52,085 bases of DNA from Acholeplasma sp. (lineage in GTDB: Bacteria > Bacillota_I > Bacilli_A > Acholeplasmatales > Acholeplasmataceae): contig DUPY01000049.1 in assembly GCA_012838065.1 (NCBI GenBank), positions 1 to 52,085 on the forward strand. The letters run 5' to 3'. A model generated the notes under the pieces. It did not search any database, was not told where the DNA came from, and saw only the letters and a list, made by a program, of their open reading frames with translations. Of this stretch, positions 45,199-52,085 are shown piece after piece; the first letter of the stretch is position 1; each line of letters starts with the position of its first letter. A program made the translations under genes and the position numbers.

Positions 45199-46366
45199 AC
45201 TCTTCATCGTCATCCTTGTCATCTTCTTCTTTTGGTGAGCGTTTCACAACAACGATACGTTTACCTTCATTTGTTATAATCGCAACCATCGGAACACTTA
45301 AGAATACAAGCCAAGCATATGCCCAAAGTCCAAAGAATGTGCCTAAAATCATAAATATAATAACACTTAAGAATGGCATATATGCGACAGGTTGCTTAAA
45401 GCGTTCATGTATGAATATACGTGCCATAGGGAATGTTAATAAAATAATCCATGACCAATGCCATACATCATCAAATACAAAGCTTACGATAAGGTATATA
45501 ATCACAATAACTAGCCCTGAAATAAGTGAGGGACGAACTTTAGTTTTCCATTCTGATGATCCAAATTCGAATGTTATACCATTTAATAACATCGCGATAC
45601 CAAGTACACCTAAATATGGTGTCCAAGCGACGTTTTTATAGCCTAGCACATGATATAACACTTGTTGTAATATAACACCAACAACAATCGTAATAATAAG
45701 TAAAATGTTCTTTTTATCATTTGGTTTTGTTAATATAAGTGCTGTTAAAGGTATGATGGCATAGACGGCATAACCATATGCATAAAACTCTACACTCACC
45801 AAGTGACTTACTAAGAAATAAACAGCAGTTGCAATAAACGGTGTAAGACCAATATATTTATCACGCCCTTTAGACTGTAATAAAATAGCTGTAACTGGAA
45901 TAAGTAAGAATACAAGCCAACCTGGATGCCATGCGCCAAAGTAAAATCCTATAAATAAAAACAGAATAATACTTAAAAATGGTGTATATGCTATAAATTT
46001 TGATCGTCCCTTAACATTAAAAGTTATCGCAGTTATTGGAATAAGTAAGAAACTCATCCATGAAAACTCCATCAAATCAAGCGGATATGCGAGTATAAAG
46101 AATAAGATGATTGAAACGAATGGAGATAGTGCAACCATTCGATTAGATTTTTGAACATATCGATAGCTCAATGTATCCTTAAGTGACTGATAGATTTTAT
46201 CAGGTGTACCTAATTTTTTATAAATTTCTTCATCAGTTAATCCATGTTCAAGTGCACTATCATAAAGTTCTGTATAATCATCGACAATATTTTCAACGTC
46301 ACTATCGATGACGTTCTTATTTAAAAAATAATCTTTTAATTGTTCTAAATATAACTTTTTATTCAT
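45197..46366 (-). CDS. HAAS-domain membrane protein with five tandem membrane repeats
   Basis: This 389-residue protein has an N-terminal cytoplasmic HAAS (DUF1700-like) domain (residues 1-70: YLEQLKDYF, DYTELYDSA, KKLGTPDKIYQSLKD). The membrane part (about 75-365) has about five repeats of a two-helix unit of the form PF-LSIILFL...W.WLVFLLIPVTAI. A highly acidic tail (EEDDKDDDEE) ends it. HAAS domains act as partners for PadR-type regulators, encoded just upstream and overlapping by 8 bases. ATG at 46364-46366 follows TAGGAGAG and was chosen over a longer in-frame start. The function of the membrane repeats is unknown. A signalling or envelope-stress role is inferred. Confidence 0.8.
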   Translation of the reverse strand: MNKKLYLEQLKDYFLNKNVIDSDVENIVDDYTELYDSALEHGLTDEEIYKKLGTPDKIYQSLKDTLSYRYVQKSNRMVALSPFVSIILFFILAYPLDLMEFSWMSFLLIPITAITFNVKGRSKFIAYTPFLSIILFLFIGFYFGAWHPGWLVFLLIPVTAILLQSKGRDKYIGLTPFIATAVYFLVSHLVSVEFYAYGYAVYAIIPLTALILTKPNDKKNILLIITIVVGVILQQVLYHVLGYKNVAWTPYLGVLGIAMLLNGITFEFGSSEWKTKVRPSLISGLVIVIIYLIVSFVFDDVWHWSWIILLTFPMARIFIHERFKQPVAYMPFLSVIIFMILGTFFGLWAYAWLVFLSVPMVAIITNEGKRIVVVKRSPKEEDDKDDDEE

Positions 46367-46682
46367 CAATTTCTCTCCTATATAATATTTTGTTAACATT
46401 ATCAATAAACTCGGTGTAACTATCTAAGTATGCCTTTAATTTTTTATTGCCTTTATCGGTTATACGATAATACTTTCTCTTTGCACCTAATGGGCTATCT
46501 ACGGTATAAGTTTCAAATAACTTTTGTTCGGTCAGTCTTCTTAAAATTGGATAGATCGTATTTTCATTAACATCTAGAAGTGTAGCCAGTCTATCAATGA
46601 TTTCAAATCCATACATTTCTTTATCCTTAACAGCTTTTAGAATGCATAAATCTAAGATACCTTTTTTAAATTGTGTATTCAC
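46359..46682 (-). CDS. PadR-family regulator
   Basis: This 107-residue winged-helix protein of the short PadR class has a DNA-binding core (LCILKAVKDKEMYGFEIIDRLATL, then NENTIYPILRRLTEQKLFETY). The wing KRKYYRITDKGNKKL and a C-terminal dimerisation helix follow. PadR proteins repress by binding inverted repeats. A 15-base inverted repeat surrounds its own promoter, so autoregulation is likely. The start is GTG (46680-46682) behind AAGGAG. It overlaps the HAAS-membrane gene by 8 bases, and the two form a regulator-partner pair. Confidence 0.88.
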   Translation of the reverse strand: MNTQFKKGILDLCILKAVKDKEMYGFEIIDRLATLLDVNENTIYPILRRLTEQKLFETYTVDSPLGAKRKYYRITDKGNKKLKAYLDSYTEFIDNVNKILYRREIDE

Positions 46683-46705
46683 TGTAACACTCCTTTCTTA
46701 CATGT

Positions 46706-46755
46706 ATTGTGTATCACACACTACTATAATATCACAGTGCTGTGTGATACACAAT
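46706..46755 (-). promoter_or_regulatory. PadR promoter inside a 15-base-arm inverted repeat
   Basis: ATTGTGTATCACACA (46706-46720) and its exact complement TGTGTGATACACAAT (46741-46755) are separated by 20 bases. TTGTGT in the far arm serves as -35, and TATTAT lies 17 bases on, in the spacer. Each arm is itself near-palindromic, suggesting two dimers bind. Confidence 0.75.
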
Positions 46756-46764
46756 ACCTAAATG

Positions 46765-46797
46765 AAAAAAAGTCACACATTTTTTTGCGTGACTTTT
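46765..46797 (-). terminator. leuS terminator
   Basis: A 12-base stem with one G-U pair (46768-46779 with 46786-46797) and a 6-base loop are followed by a T-run on the minus strand. Confidence 0.88.
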
Positions 46798-46804
46798 AAA
46801 TCGT

Positions 46805-49213
46805 TTATTTTACAACAATATTTACAATTTTATTTGGTACGACAATAACTTTTACGATTTGTAATCCATCTGTAAATTTACGAACGTTTTCTTGTTCTAA
46901 AGCAAGCGTTTCAAGTTCTTTGTTACTTAAATCTTTAGCTACTGTAATCGTTGCACGAAGTTTACCATTAACCGATACGGCAACAGTTACATCGCTAGAT
47001 TCTAAATACTTCTCATTGTATGTTGGAAAATCTGAATAAATAAGTTGTTCATTTTGTTTGAGCGCTACTTCATTTAACTCTTCGGTCATATGTGGAGCAA
47101 TCGGATTTAGAAGTTTTAAGAAATCACGTGCTTGACGTTTAGAAATACGCTTAACTCGATAAACTTCGTTAACAAAGATCATCATTTGGCTAATTGCTGT
47201 GTTAAATGCTAGTTTTTCATAGTCGTCGGTTACTTTCTTAATCGTTTGATGGAAGATAGGGTTTAATTCCTCAACATCCTCATCAGTTATGTCAAATTCA
47301 AACATACGCCATACGCGATCTAAGAATCGTTTAGCACCTTTAACACCGTCAACGGACCAAGCTTTTTCTGCTTCTAGTGGTCCCATAAACATTTCGTAGA
47401 GTCTTAAAGTGTCCGCGCCATCTGAATGAATAACGTCATCAGGGTTTACAACGTTACCTCTAGATTTACTCATTTTTTGACCGTCTGGTCCTAAAACCAT
47501 ACCTTGGTTAACGATTTTCATGAATGGTTCTTTTGTATCAACAATATTTAAATCATATAAGAACTTGTGCCAGAAACGTGCATAAAGTAAGTGACCAACA
47601 GCATGTTCAGTACCACCAATGTATAAATCTACTGGTAACCATTTTGATAATTCTTTTCGAGCTTCTTCACTATTTAATGGAATAACACCTAAATGATTTT
47701 TTAAAATATATGCAATGTAATACCAAGAACTACCTGCTAATTGCGGCATCGTGTTTGTTTCACGGCGCACATCCATACCTTTGTAGTTTAAATACAACCA
47801 ATCGGTTGCATTAGCTAGTGGTGACTCACCTGTACCACTAGGTTTAATATTTTTTAACTTAGGTAAATCGAGTGGAAGGTCTTCATCATCAAGTAAATGA
47901 ATACGACCTTGTTCGTCGTATACAACAGGGAATGGTTCACCCCAATATCTTTGTCGAGAAAACACCCAATCGCGAAGGCGATATGTTGAATGTTTGTAGC
48001 CAAGTTTCGCTTTTTCTAAATACTCGATAATTTTCTTTTTAGCATCTTCGTTATTTAAACCATCGATAATACCTGAGTTGTAGTGAATACCATCACCAGT
48101 GAATGCACCATCAGCTTCACCTTTAATAACTTCGATAATGTCTAAGCCATAGTTTTGGGCAAATTCAAAATCGCGCGTATCATGTGCAGGTACTGCCATA
48201 ACTGCGCCTGTACCATAATGCGGTAACACATAATCGGCAATCCAAATAGGAACTTCCTTATTGTTAATTGGATTAACAGCGTATGCACCAGTGAAAACAC
48301 CAGTTTTCTCTTTATCTGTCATACGCTCTAAATCACTCTTTTGTTTTGTTTGTTCAACATAAGTGTTTACTGCATCTTTTTCATCAGCTGTAGTAATTTC
48401 ATTTACAAAGGGATGTTCAGGTGCTAATACGACATATGTAGCACCATAAATCGTATCCGGTCTTGTGGTAAAGACTTCAAACTGTTTGTTTGAACCGGCA
48501 ACTTTAAATGCTATCATCGCGCCATCGGATTTTCCAATCCAATTGCGTTGCATTTCTTTTAAGTTTTCTGGCCAGTCTAATAAATCTAAATCTTCTAACA
48601 AACGGTCAGCATACTCTGTAATTCTAAGTACCCATTGACGCATTGCTTTTTTAACTACTGGATAGTTTCCGCGCTCTGAAACCATACGACCATCAACCAT
48701 TAAAATTTCATCGTTAGCTAATACCGTACCTAATTGTTCACACCAGTTAACTTCAACATCTTTTAATACTGCTAAATTATGTTCATATAATTTTTTAAAA
48801 ATCCATTGAGTCCATTTAAAAATATTTGAATCAGATGTTGCAAATTCTCGATCCCAGTCAACACCTTTACCCGATTCAATAATTTGTCGTTTAAAGTTTT
48901 TAATATTTTCATACGTAAATGTACGTGGGTCATTACCTGTTTGTAGCGCATATTGCTCAGCAGGGAGACCAAAAGCGTCCCATCCCATTGGATGTAGTAC
49001 GTTATAGCCTTTCATACGTTTGAATCGACTTATAATATCTGTAGCCGTATAACCTTCAATATGACCAACGTGTAAGCCTTGAGCACTTGGATATGGGAAC
49101 ATATCCATCACGTAATATTTATCTTTTAAATTTGAATCTTCAGTTTTAAAAAGTTTTTGGTCATACCAACGTTTTTGCCATTTTTTCTCGATCTCACGAA
49201 ATTGATATTTCAT
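46805..49213 (-). CDS. leuS: Leucyl-tRNA synthetase
   Basis: This 802-residue class I synthetase charges tRNA-Leu. The HIGH-type motif is HVGH (residues 48-51), and KMSKS is present in QKMSKSRGN (near residue 578). The editing domain (about 220-420) keeps the TTRPDT and [12 protein letters not shown] segments. Length is within the usual bacterial range (about 800-860). The leader of about 90 bases has no T-box element, so tRNA-sensing control is not evident. GAGGGG precedes the ATG. It follows the acpP terminator on the same strand. Confidence 0.97.
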   Translation of the reverse strand: MKYQFREIEKKWQKRWYDQKLFKTEDSNLKDKYYVMDMFPYPSAQGLHVGHIEGYTATDIISRFKRMKGYNVLHPMGWDAFGLPAEQYALQTGNDPRTFTYENIKNFKRQIIESGKGVDWDREFATSDSNIFKWTQWIFKKLYEHNLAVLKDVEVNWCEQLGTVLANDEILMVDGRMVSERGNYPVVKKAMRQWVLRITEYADRLLEDLDLLDWPENLKEMQRNWIGKSDGAMIAFKVAGSNKQFEVFTTRPDTIYGATYVVLAPEHPFVNEITTADEKDAVNTYVEQTKQKSDLERMTDKEKTGVFTGAYAVNPINNKEVPIWIADYVLPHYGTGAVMAVPAHDTRDFEFAQNYGLDIIEVIKGEADGAFTGDGIHYNSGIIDGLNNEDAKKKIIEYLEKAKLGYKHSTYRLRDWVFSRQRYWGEPFPVVYDEQGRIHLLDDEDLPLDLPKLKNIKPSGTGESPLANATDWLYLNYKGMDVRRETNTMPQLAGSSWYYIAYILKNHLGVIPLNSEEARKELSKWLPVDLYIGGTEHAVGHLLYARFWHKFLYDLNIVDTKEPFMKIVNQGMVLGPDGQKMSKSRGNVVNPDDVIHSDGADTLRLYEMFMGPLEAEKAWSVDGVKGAKRFLDRVWRMFEFDITDEDVEELNPIFHQTIKKVTDDYEKLAFNTAISQMMIFVNEVYRVKRISKRQARDFLKLLNPIAPHMTEELNEVALKQNEQLIYSDFPTYNEKYLESSDVTVAVSVNGKLRATITVAKDLSNKELETLALEQENVRKFTDGLQIVKVIVVPNKIVNIVVK

Positions 49214-49291
49214 TTAAACCCCTCATTTCTTGTTAATATCAATTATATATGAAATTAACGTTTTTATCAATTAAAGAAGCCGTTTTTTTGC

Positions 49292-49318
49292 AATAAAAAA
49301 AGCAGAATTCATCCGCTT
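49292..49318 (-). terminator. acpP terminator
   Basis: AAGCGGA and TCTGCTT pair over 7 bases (one G-U) around a 5-base loop (49300-49306 with 49312-49318). A long T-run follows on the minus strand. Confidence 0.8.
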
Positions 49319-49342
49319 CTTTTAATTAATTTCTAATTTAAA

Positions 49343-49570
49343 TTATTGTAGTGATTCAATCACTTTCACAAGGTCGCCAACTGTACGAATACCTTGAGCT
49401 GCTTCATCACTAATTTGAATGTCAAATTCTTCTTCAACTTTCATGATTAATTCAACAGCGTCAATTGAGTCTGCTCCTAGGTCTTCAGAAATTCTTGATT
49501 CTGGCGTAATTTTTTCTGCTGGAATTTTAAGTTCTTCAACTATAAGTCCTTTAATTTTTTCGAAGATCAT
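49343..49570 (-). CDS. acpP: Acyl carrier protein
   Basis: This 75-residue acidic protein carries acyl groups on phosphopantetheine attached to the serine in LGADSIDAVELIM (about residue 35). The family usually has DSL here, and DSI is a conservative variant. Length and acidity are standard. It stands alone rather than in a fatty-acid gene cluster, with its own strong promoter. That fits a housekeeping role in fatty-acid or lipid synthesis, or in supplying acyl groups for lipoproteins. Confidence 0.95.
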   Translation of the reverse strand: MIFEKIKGLIVEELKIPAEKITPESRISEDLGADSIDAVELIMKVEEEFDIQISDEAAQGIRTVGDLVKVIESLQ

Positions 49571-49599
49571 CTTTTTCCCTCCTTATAATCAGCATACCT

Positions 49600-49628
49600 A
49601 TTTTATGACAATAAATAATTTTTGTCAA
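49600..49628 (-). promoter_or_regulatory. acpP promoter
   Basis: TTGACA (49623-49628), a 17-base spacer and TAAAAT (49600-49605), near consensus. The ribosome site AAGGAGGG follows downstream. Confidence 0.85.
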
Positions 49629-49798
49629 GCAAAGATATTTTGAATATCGAAGTTTTAATTTTATGATGTCATTATTTTTTACATATTTTCGATATGTTTA
49701 TATATAAAATATGCTCTTTTTCGCTATATAATGCCATATAAAAAAATGTAAAAAAGAATTTATATTCAAGTTATGATACAATATCACTAGGTGATAAA

Positions 49799-50521
49799 AT
49801 GAAGAATGTAAATTGGCTGAAAAAAGAAAAAATCGCTCATAGAGGATTATTTGATAATTCTAAACATATATATGAAAACACACTTGAGGCATTCAATCTT
49901 GCCTTAGAACATAACTATGCAATCGAAATGGATATACAATTAACACTTGATAATGAAATCATTGTTTTTCATGATAAAGATTTAAAACGATTCTTTAATA
50001 TTGATAAACGTGTTAGTCAAACACGTTATGAAGAGTTCATTGAACTTGGTAAAAATGGTTTAAAAGCTCCGTTATTTAAAGATGTTTTACATCATGTTAA
50101 TGGTCAAAAACCATTGTTAATTGAATTAAAAGCATTTAAAGATTATAAGCTGTTAGTAGATAAAACAATGCAGGAGTTAAATAGTTATAAACATCCTTAT
50201 GCTCTGTTTTCATTTGATCCAAGAGTTGTTTACTACTTAAAGAAAAAGTATCCTTGTGTCATACGAGGTCAAATTACAAGTTCATTTAAAGATGATAAGA
50301 TGAGTCCATTTGTTAAATTTATGATGAAACGTATGATAACAAATAAACTTACCCAACCTGATTTTATTAGTTATGATATTAAAGATTTGCCAAACAAATA
50401 CGCAGATCGAGCATTTAAAAAAGGTCTTGTTGTTATAAGTTTTACTGCAAGAAATAAAGATGAGTTTTATTTTGTACGCAAATCTTATCACAATGTTGTT
50501 TTTGAAAATTTTAGACCATAA
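49799..50521 (+). CDS. Glycerophosphodiester phosphodiesterase
   Basis: This 240-residue cytoplasmic enzyme of the GDPD family hydrolyses glycerophosphodiesters to glycerol-3-phosphate and an alcohol. Key residues are in IAHRG (catalytic His at about 18), the ENTLEAF glutamate, EMDIQLTLDNEIIVFHD (metal-binding Glu and Asp, second catalytic His at about 59) and LIELK. The family TIM barrel is shortened to the minimum. AGGTGA precedes the ATG and an extended -10 (TGATACAAT) lies about 20 bases upstream. It is monocistronic, with a bidirectional terminator after it. Confidence 0.92.
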   Translation: MKNVNWLKKEKIAHRGLFDNSKHIYENTLEAFNLALEHNYAIEMDIQLTLDNEIIVFHDKDLKRFFNIDKRVSQTRYEEFIELGKNGLKAPLFKDVLHHVNGQKPLLIELKAFKDYKLLVDKTMQELNSYKHPYALFSFDPRVVYYLKKKYPCVIRGQITSSFKDDKMSPFVKFMMKRMITNKLTQPDFISYDIKDLPNKYADRAFKKGLVVISFTARNKDEFYFVRKSYHNVVFENFRP

Positions 50522-50529
50522 ATAGGAAA

Positions 50530-50560
50530 ACACCTCCATCGTATAATGGAGGTGTCTTTT
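50530..50560. terminator. Bidirectional terminator after the GDPD gene
   Basis: ACACCTCCAT and ATGGAGGTGT pair perfectly around 6 bases, with CTTTTAT on the plus strand and a T-rich stretch on the minus strand. It serves both converging genes. Confidence 0.88.
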
Positions 50561-50566
50561 ATAATA

Positions 50567-50838
50567 TTAGTCAATGTTAAAATATCCCAAGTTTTTTCTA
50601 CCTAAGTTACATTCACGAAAATACGACTTATCATTATAGAGTGCATAAATCGGATGATCGATTAATATAGGAGGAAAATTAGTTGCATACATATCCTTTA
50701 GTTCATTAAAGAACTTTTGAGCTTCTTCTTTTTCCTTTTCAGAAAAAAGTTCCATTGAATATGCAATTGAAATATGAAACTCATAAGTATCATCGAGTTT
50801 TAAGTGAATTAAATCTGCAACTGGCTTTTGGTACATTA
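50567..50838 (-). pseudogene. 3' fragment of a gene cut by an IS3 element (2H-phosphoesterase-like)
   Basis: About 90 codons remain, ending at 50567, with no start of their own. The frame continues into IS sequence upstream. The fragment contains EFHISIAYSME, an H-x-S motif like one half of the two-histidine (2'-5' RNA ligase-like) phosphoesterase fold, where the second H-x-T/S would lie in the missing part. The rest (FSEKEKEEAQKFFNEL) is a helix. The 5' half should lie to the right of the element, outside the window. The family call is tentative. Confidence 0.6.
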
Positions 50839-50849
50839 AAGTGGACACA

Positions 50850-51712
50850 TTAAGTAAGAAATTCGTAATTTGAATAATACACTTCAATTGGTGTTTTATA
50901 ACCAATTGATCCGTGAATCCTTTTTTTATTATAGAAACCTTCAATATATCTGAATATTCCTAATTTAGCTTCCTCATAATTTTTAAATATTTGCCTGTGG
51001 ATATACTCACGTTTGATAATTGAATGAAATGCTTCAATTGGTGAATTATCTGCAGGATTTCCTTTTCTAGAGTATGAGTGTATGATACCAAGTTTACTTA
51101 GTAATTCTTTAACCTCATAACTTAAATACTGACTGCCTAAATCTGATTGTACAATGATGCCTTTAGTATCCTTTGTTTTATAGATTGCTTGTTTAATTGA
51201 TTCAATCACTATTTCTTTTGTCATTCTCTTACTATAACAGTAACCAATAATCATTTTAGAATGTAGGTCCATGACACTCGCTAAATATGTCCACCCATTA
51301 TAGATTGTGTGGATATAGGTGATATCCACACCCATTTCTTATTTGTCATGGATGTCCCAAATTCACGGTTCATAAGATTTTCTTTATCATCTGGTGCTTT
51401 TGATTTACTACCAGGATTAAATCTTTTGGTTATAATAGACTTTAAACCTAAGCGTCTCATATAACGGCTAATACGCTTAACCGATGCATAATAACCTTGT
51501 TTTAGTAGTTCCTTTTGTAGTTTGGGTGCACCATAGATACCGTCAAACGCTTGATATAAATCGATTATTCTACTTTCTAAATCTAGACGATCAATTTCTC
51601 GTAGAGACATTTGAGTGTTAAAAATTTTATATGCTGTACTACGGTTGATTTTTAAAACATTACACATGCGTTTAATTTCATACACATGTTTAAAGAGTTT
51701 AACGAAATTCAC
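50850..51712 (-). pseudogene. IS3-family transposase orfB, frameshifted
   Basis: The N-terminal part (51712 to about 51310) holds the HTH_21-like segment (DLYQAFDGIYGAPKLQKELLKQG). The integrase core continues in another frame from about 51335 to 50850 with DITYIHTIYNGWTYLASVMD (first Asp), IVQSDLGSQYLS (second Asp) and NSPIEAFHSIIKRE (Glu). The shift occurs near AAATGGGTGTGGAT. The core residues are intact but separated by the shift, so full-length product is not expected. The codons before the GTG at 51710-51712 are in the same frame as orfA and are separated from it by orfA's TAG. Confidence 0.88.
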
Positions 51713-51730
51713 CTTTTTATTTAGGCTTTT

Positions 51731-52006
51731 CTAATCGAAATGGTGAGTCGCTTTTTTTAAGATTTCATTTTCCATTTCAAGTTCTTCAATACGCTTTTGC
51801 ATTGCTTGTTTATCTTTTTGATTAAGTGGTGTATCAGAATCAATGTGATCTATTAGTTTCAATTCTTTAATCCATTTATAGATTGTATCGCCAGGAATGC
51901 CATATTCACTAGACAATTTAGTTACAGATTGCCCTTGTTTGCTCAGTACATATATTTGTTCTTTAAAATCAATTGAGTAACGTTTACCAGTCATGGTTTT
52001 TGACAT
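51731..52006 (-). CDS. IS3-family transposase orfA (HTH protein)
   Basis: This 91-residue protein has an HTH_Tnp_1 domain (about 8-50: YSIDFKEQIYVLSKQGQSVTKLSSEYGIPGDTIYKWIKE) and a short leucine-zipper helix (KRIEELEMENEILKKA). An A7 run followed by G near the end (51752-51758) is the usual -1 slippage site of IS3 elements. Here, however, the -1 frame hits a stop after about 14 codons, and orfB lies in the same frame as orfA. The normal OrfAB fusion therefore cannot be made. A GGAGG ribosome site precedes the start. Confidence 0.85.
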   Translation of the reverse strand: MSKTMTGKRYSIDFKEQIYVLSKQGQSVTKLSSEYGIPGDTIYKWIKELKLIDHIDSDTPLNQKDKQAMQKRIEELEMENEILKKATHHFD

Positions 52007-52085
52007 GAAGCATCGCCTCCTTCCTCATATTTTATCATAAGTAAGGATTCTTACTATTCATGTCTACTGTTCTATACTAAATACC

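Larger units (their letters stand above)
50840..52068 (-). mobile_element. IS3-family insertion sequence, decayed
   Basis: About 1.23 kb with orfA (HTH) and a broken orfB (DDE integrase core). The ends form an imperfect inverted repeat: 50840-50860 and the reverse complement of 52048-52068 match at 15 of 21 positions, beginning AGTGGACA and AGTAGACA. No clear target duplication was found, so the exact ends may be off by a few bases. It interrupts the small gene at 50567-50838. Confidence 0.85.

Noticed and set aside
49214-49300. T-box leader upstream of leuS
   Set aside because: The leader is under about 90 bases, has no T-box sequence and no specifier stem.
50840-52068. Target-site duplication of the IS3 element
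   Set aside because: No matching 3-4 base repeat could be fixed at the two ends, because the inverted repeats are imperfect and the exact termini are uncertain.

Overview
The window is AT-rich, gene-dense DNA from a low-GC Gram-positive lineage close to the wall-less Mollicutes. TGA is used as a stop (for example at the end of atpD) and tryptophan is TGG, so the code is standard. This fits an Acholeplasma/Izemoplasma/Haloplasma-type bacterium better than a Mycoplasma. That placement is an inference from gene content and base composition. There are no rRNA or tRNA genes and no CRISPR array.

Left end (1-8.6 kb, minus strand): a cyclic-di-GMP module. Three genes encode a diguanylate cyclase (three PAS domains plus intact GGDEF), a membrane sensor with degenerate GGDEF and intact EAL, and a second GGDEF-EAL protein degenerate at key positions. 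Immediately downstream is a cyclic-di-GMP-I (GEMM) riboswitch with an overlapping Rho-independent terminator. It precedes an operon of three membrane-anchored or secreted surface proteins, two of which have SipW/TasA-like N-termini. Signal synthesis, breakdown, sensing and a probable matrix or surface output therefore lie side by side.

8.6-19.3 kb (minus strand): guaC, a UPF0316 membrane protein, a thioredoxin-reductase-like ferredoxin/flavodoxin NADP reductase and a YhiN-type flavoprotein, then a complete F-type ATP synthase operon (atpZ-like, atpI, atpB-E-F-H-A-G-D-C). The c subunit carries the Gln/Glu-Thr/Tyr signature of sodium-binding rings.

19.6-28.7 kb: PTS genes. ptsI-ptsH and an operon of EIICB (glucose/N-acetylglucosamine type), EIIA, a GntR/HutC regulator and an unrecognised TIM-barrel-like protein are preceded by the same 14-bp palindrome, GTGGTATATACCAC, just downstream of strong promoters. 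A decayed IS1182-family element sits in the terminator between ptsH and a convergent cutC-HAD operon.

28.8-32.5 kb: a LemA/TPM pair, a uracil-DNA-glycosylase-like protein, and a YolD plus Y-family polymerase operon whose polymerase appears to start at AUA. 32.6-39.4 kb: a cellobiose utilisation operon (LacI regulator, lipoprotein, two permeases, cellobiose phosphorylase). 39.5-43.6 kb: a MarR-controlled heterodimeric ABC exporter.

43.8-52 kb: a Pr6Pr membrane protein, yaaA, a PadR/HAAS-membrane pair with a large inverted-repeat operator, leuS, acpP and a glycerophosphodiesterase. At the right edge a decayed IS3-family element has cut a small gene whose 5' part lies outside the window.
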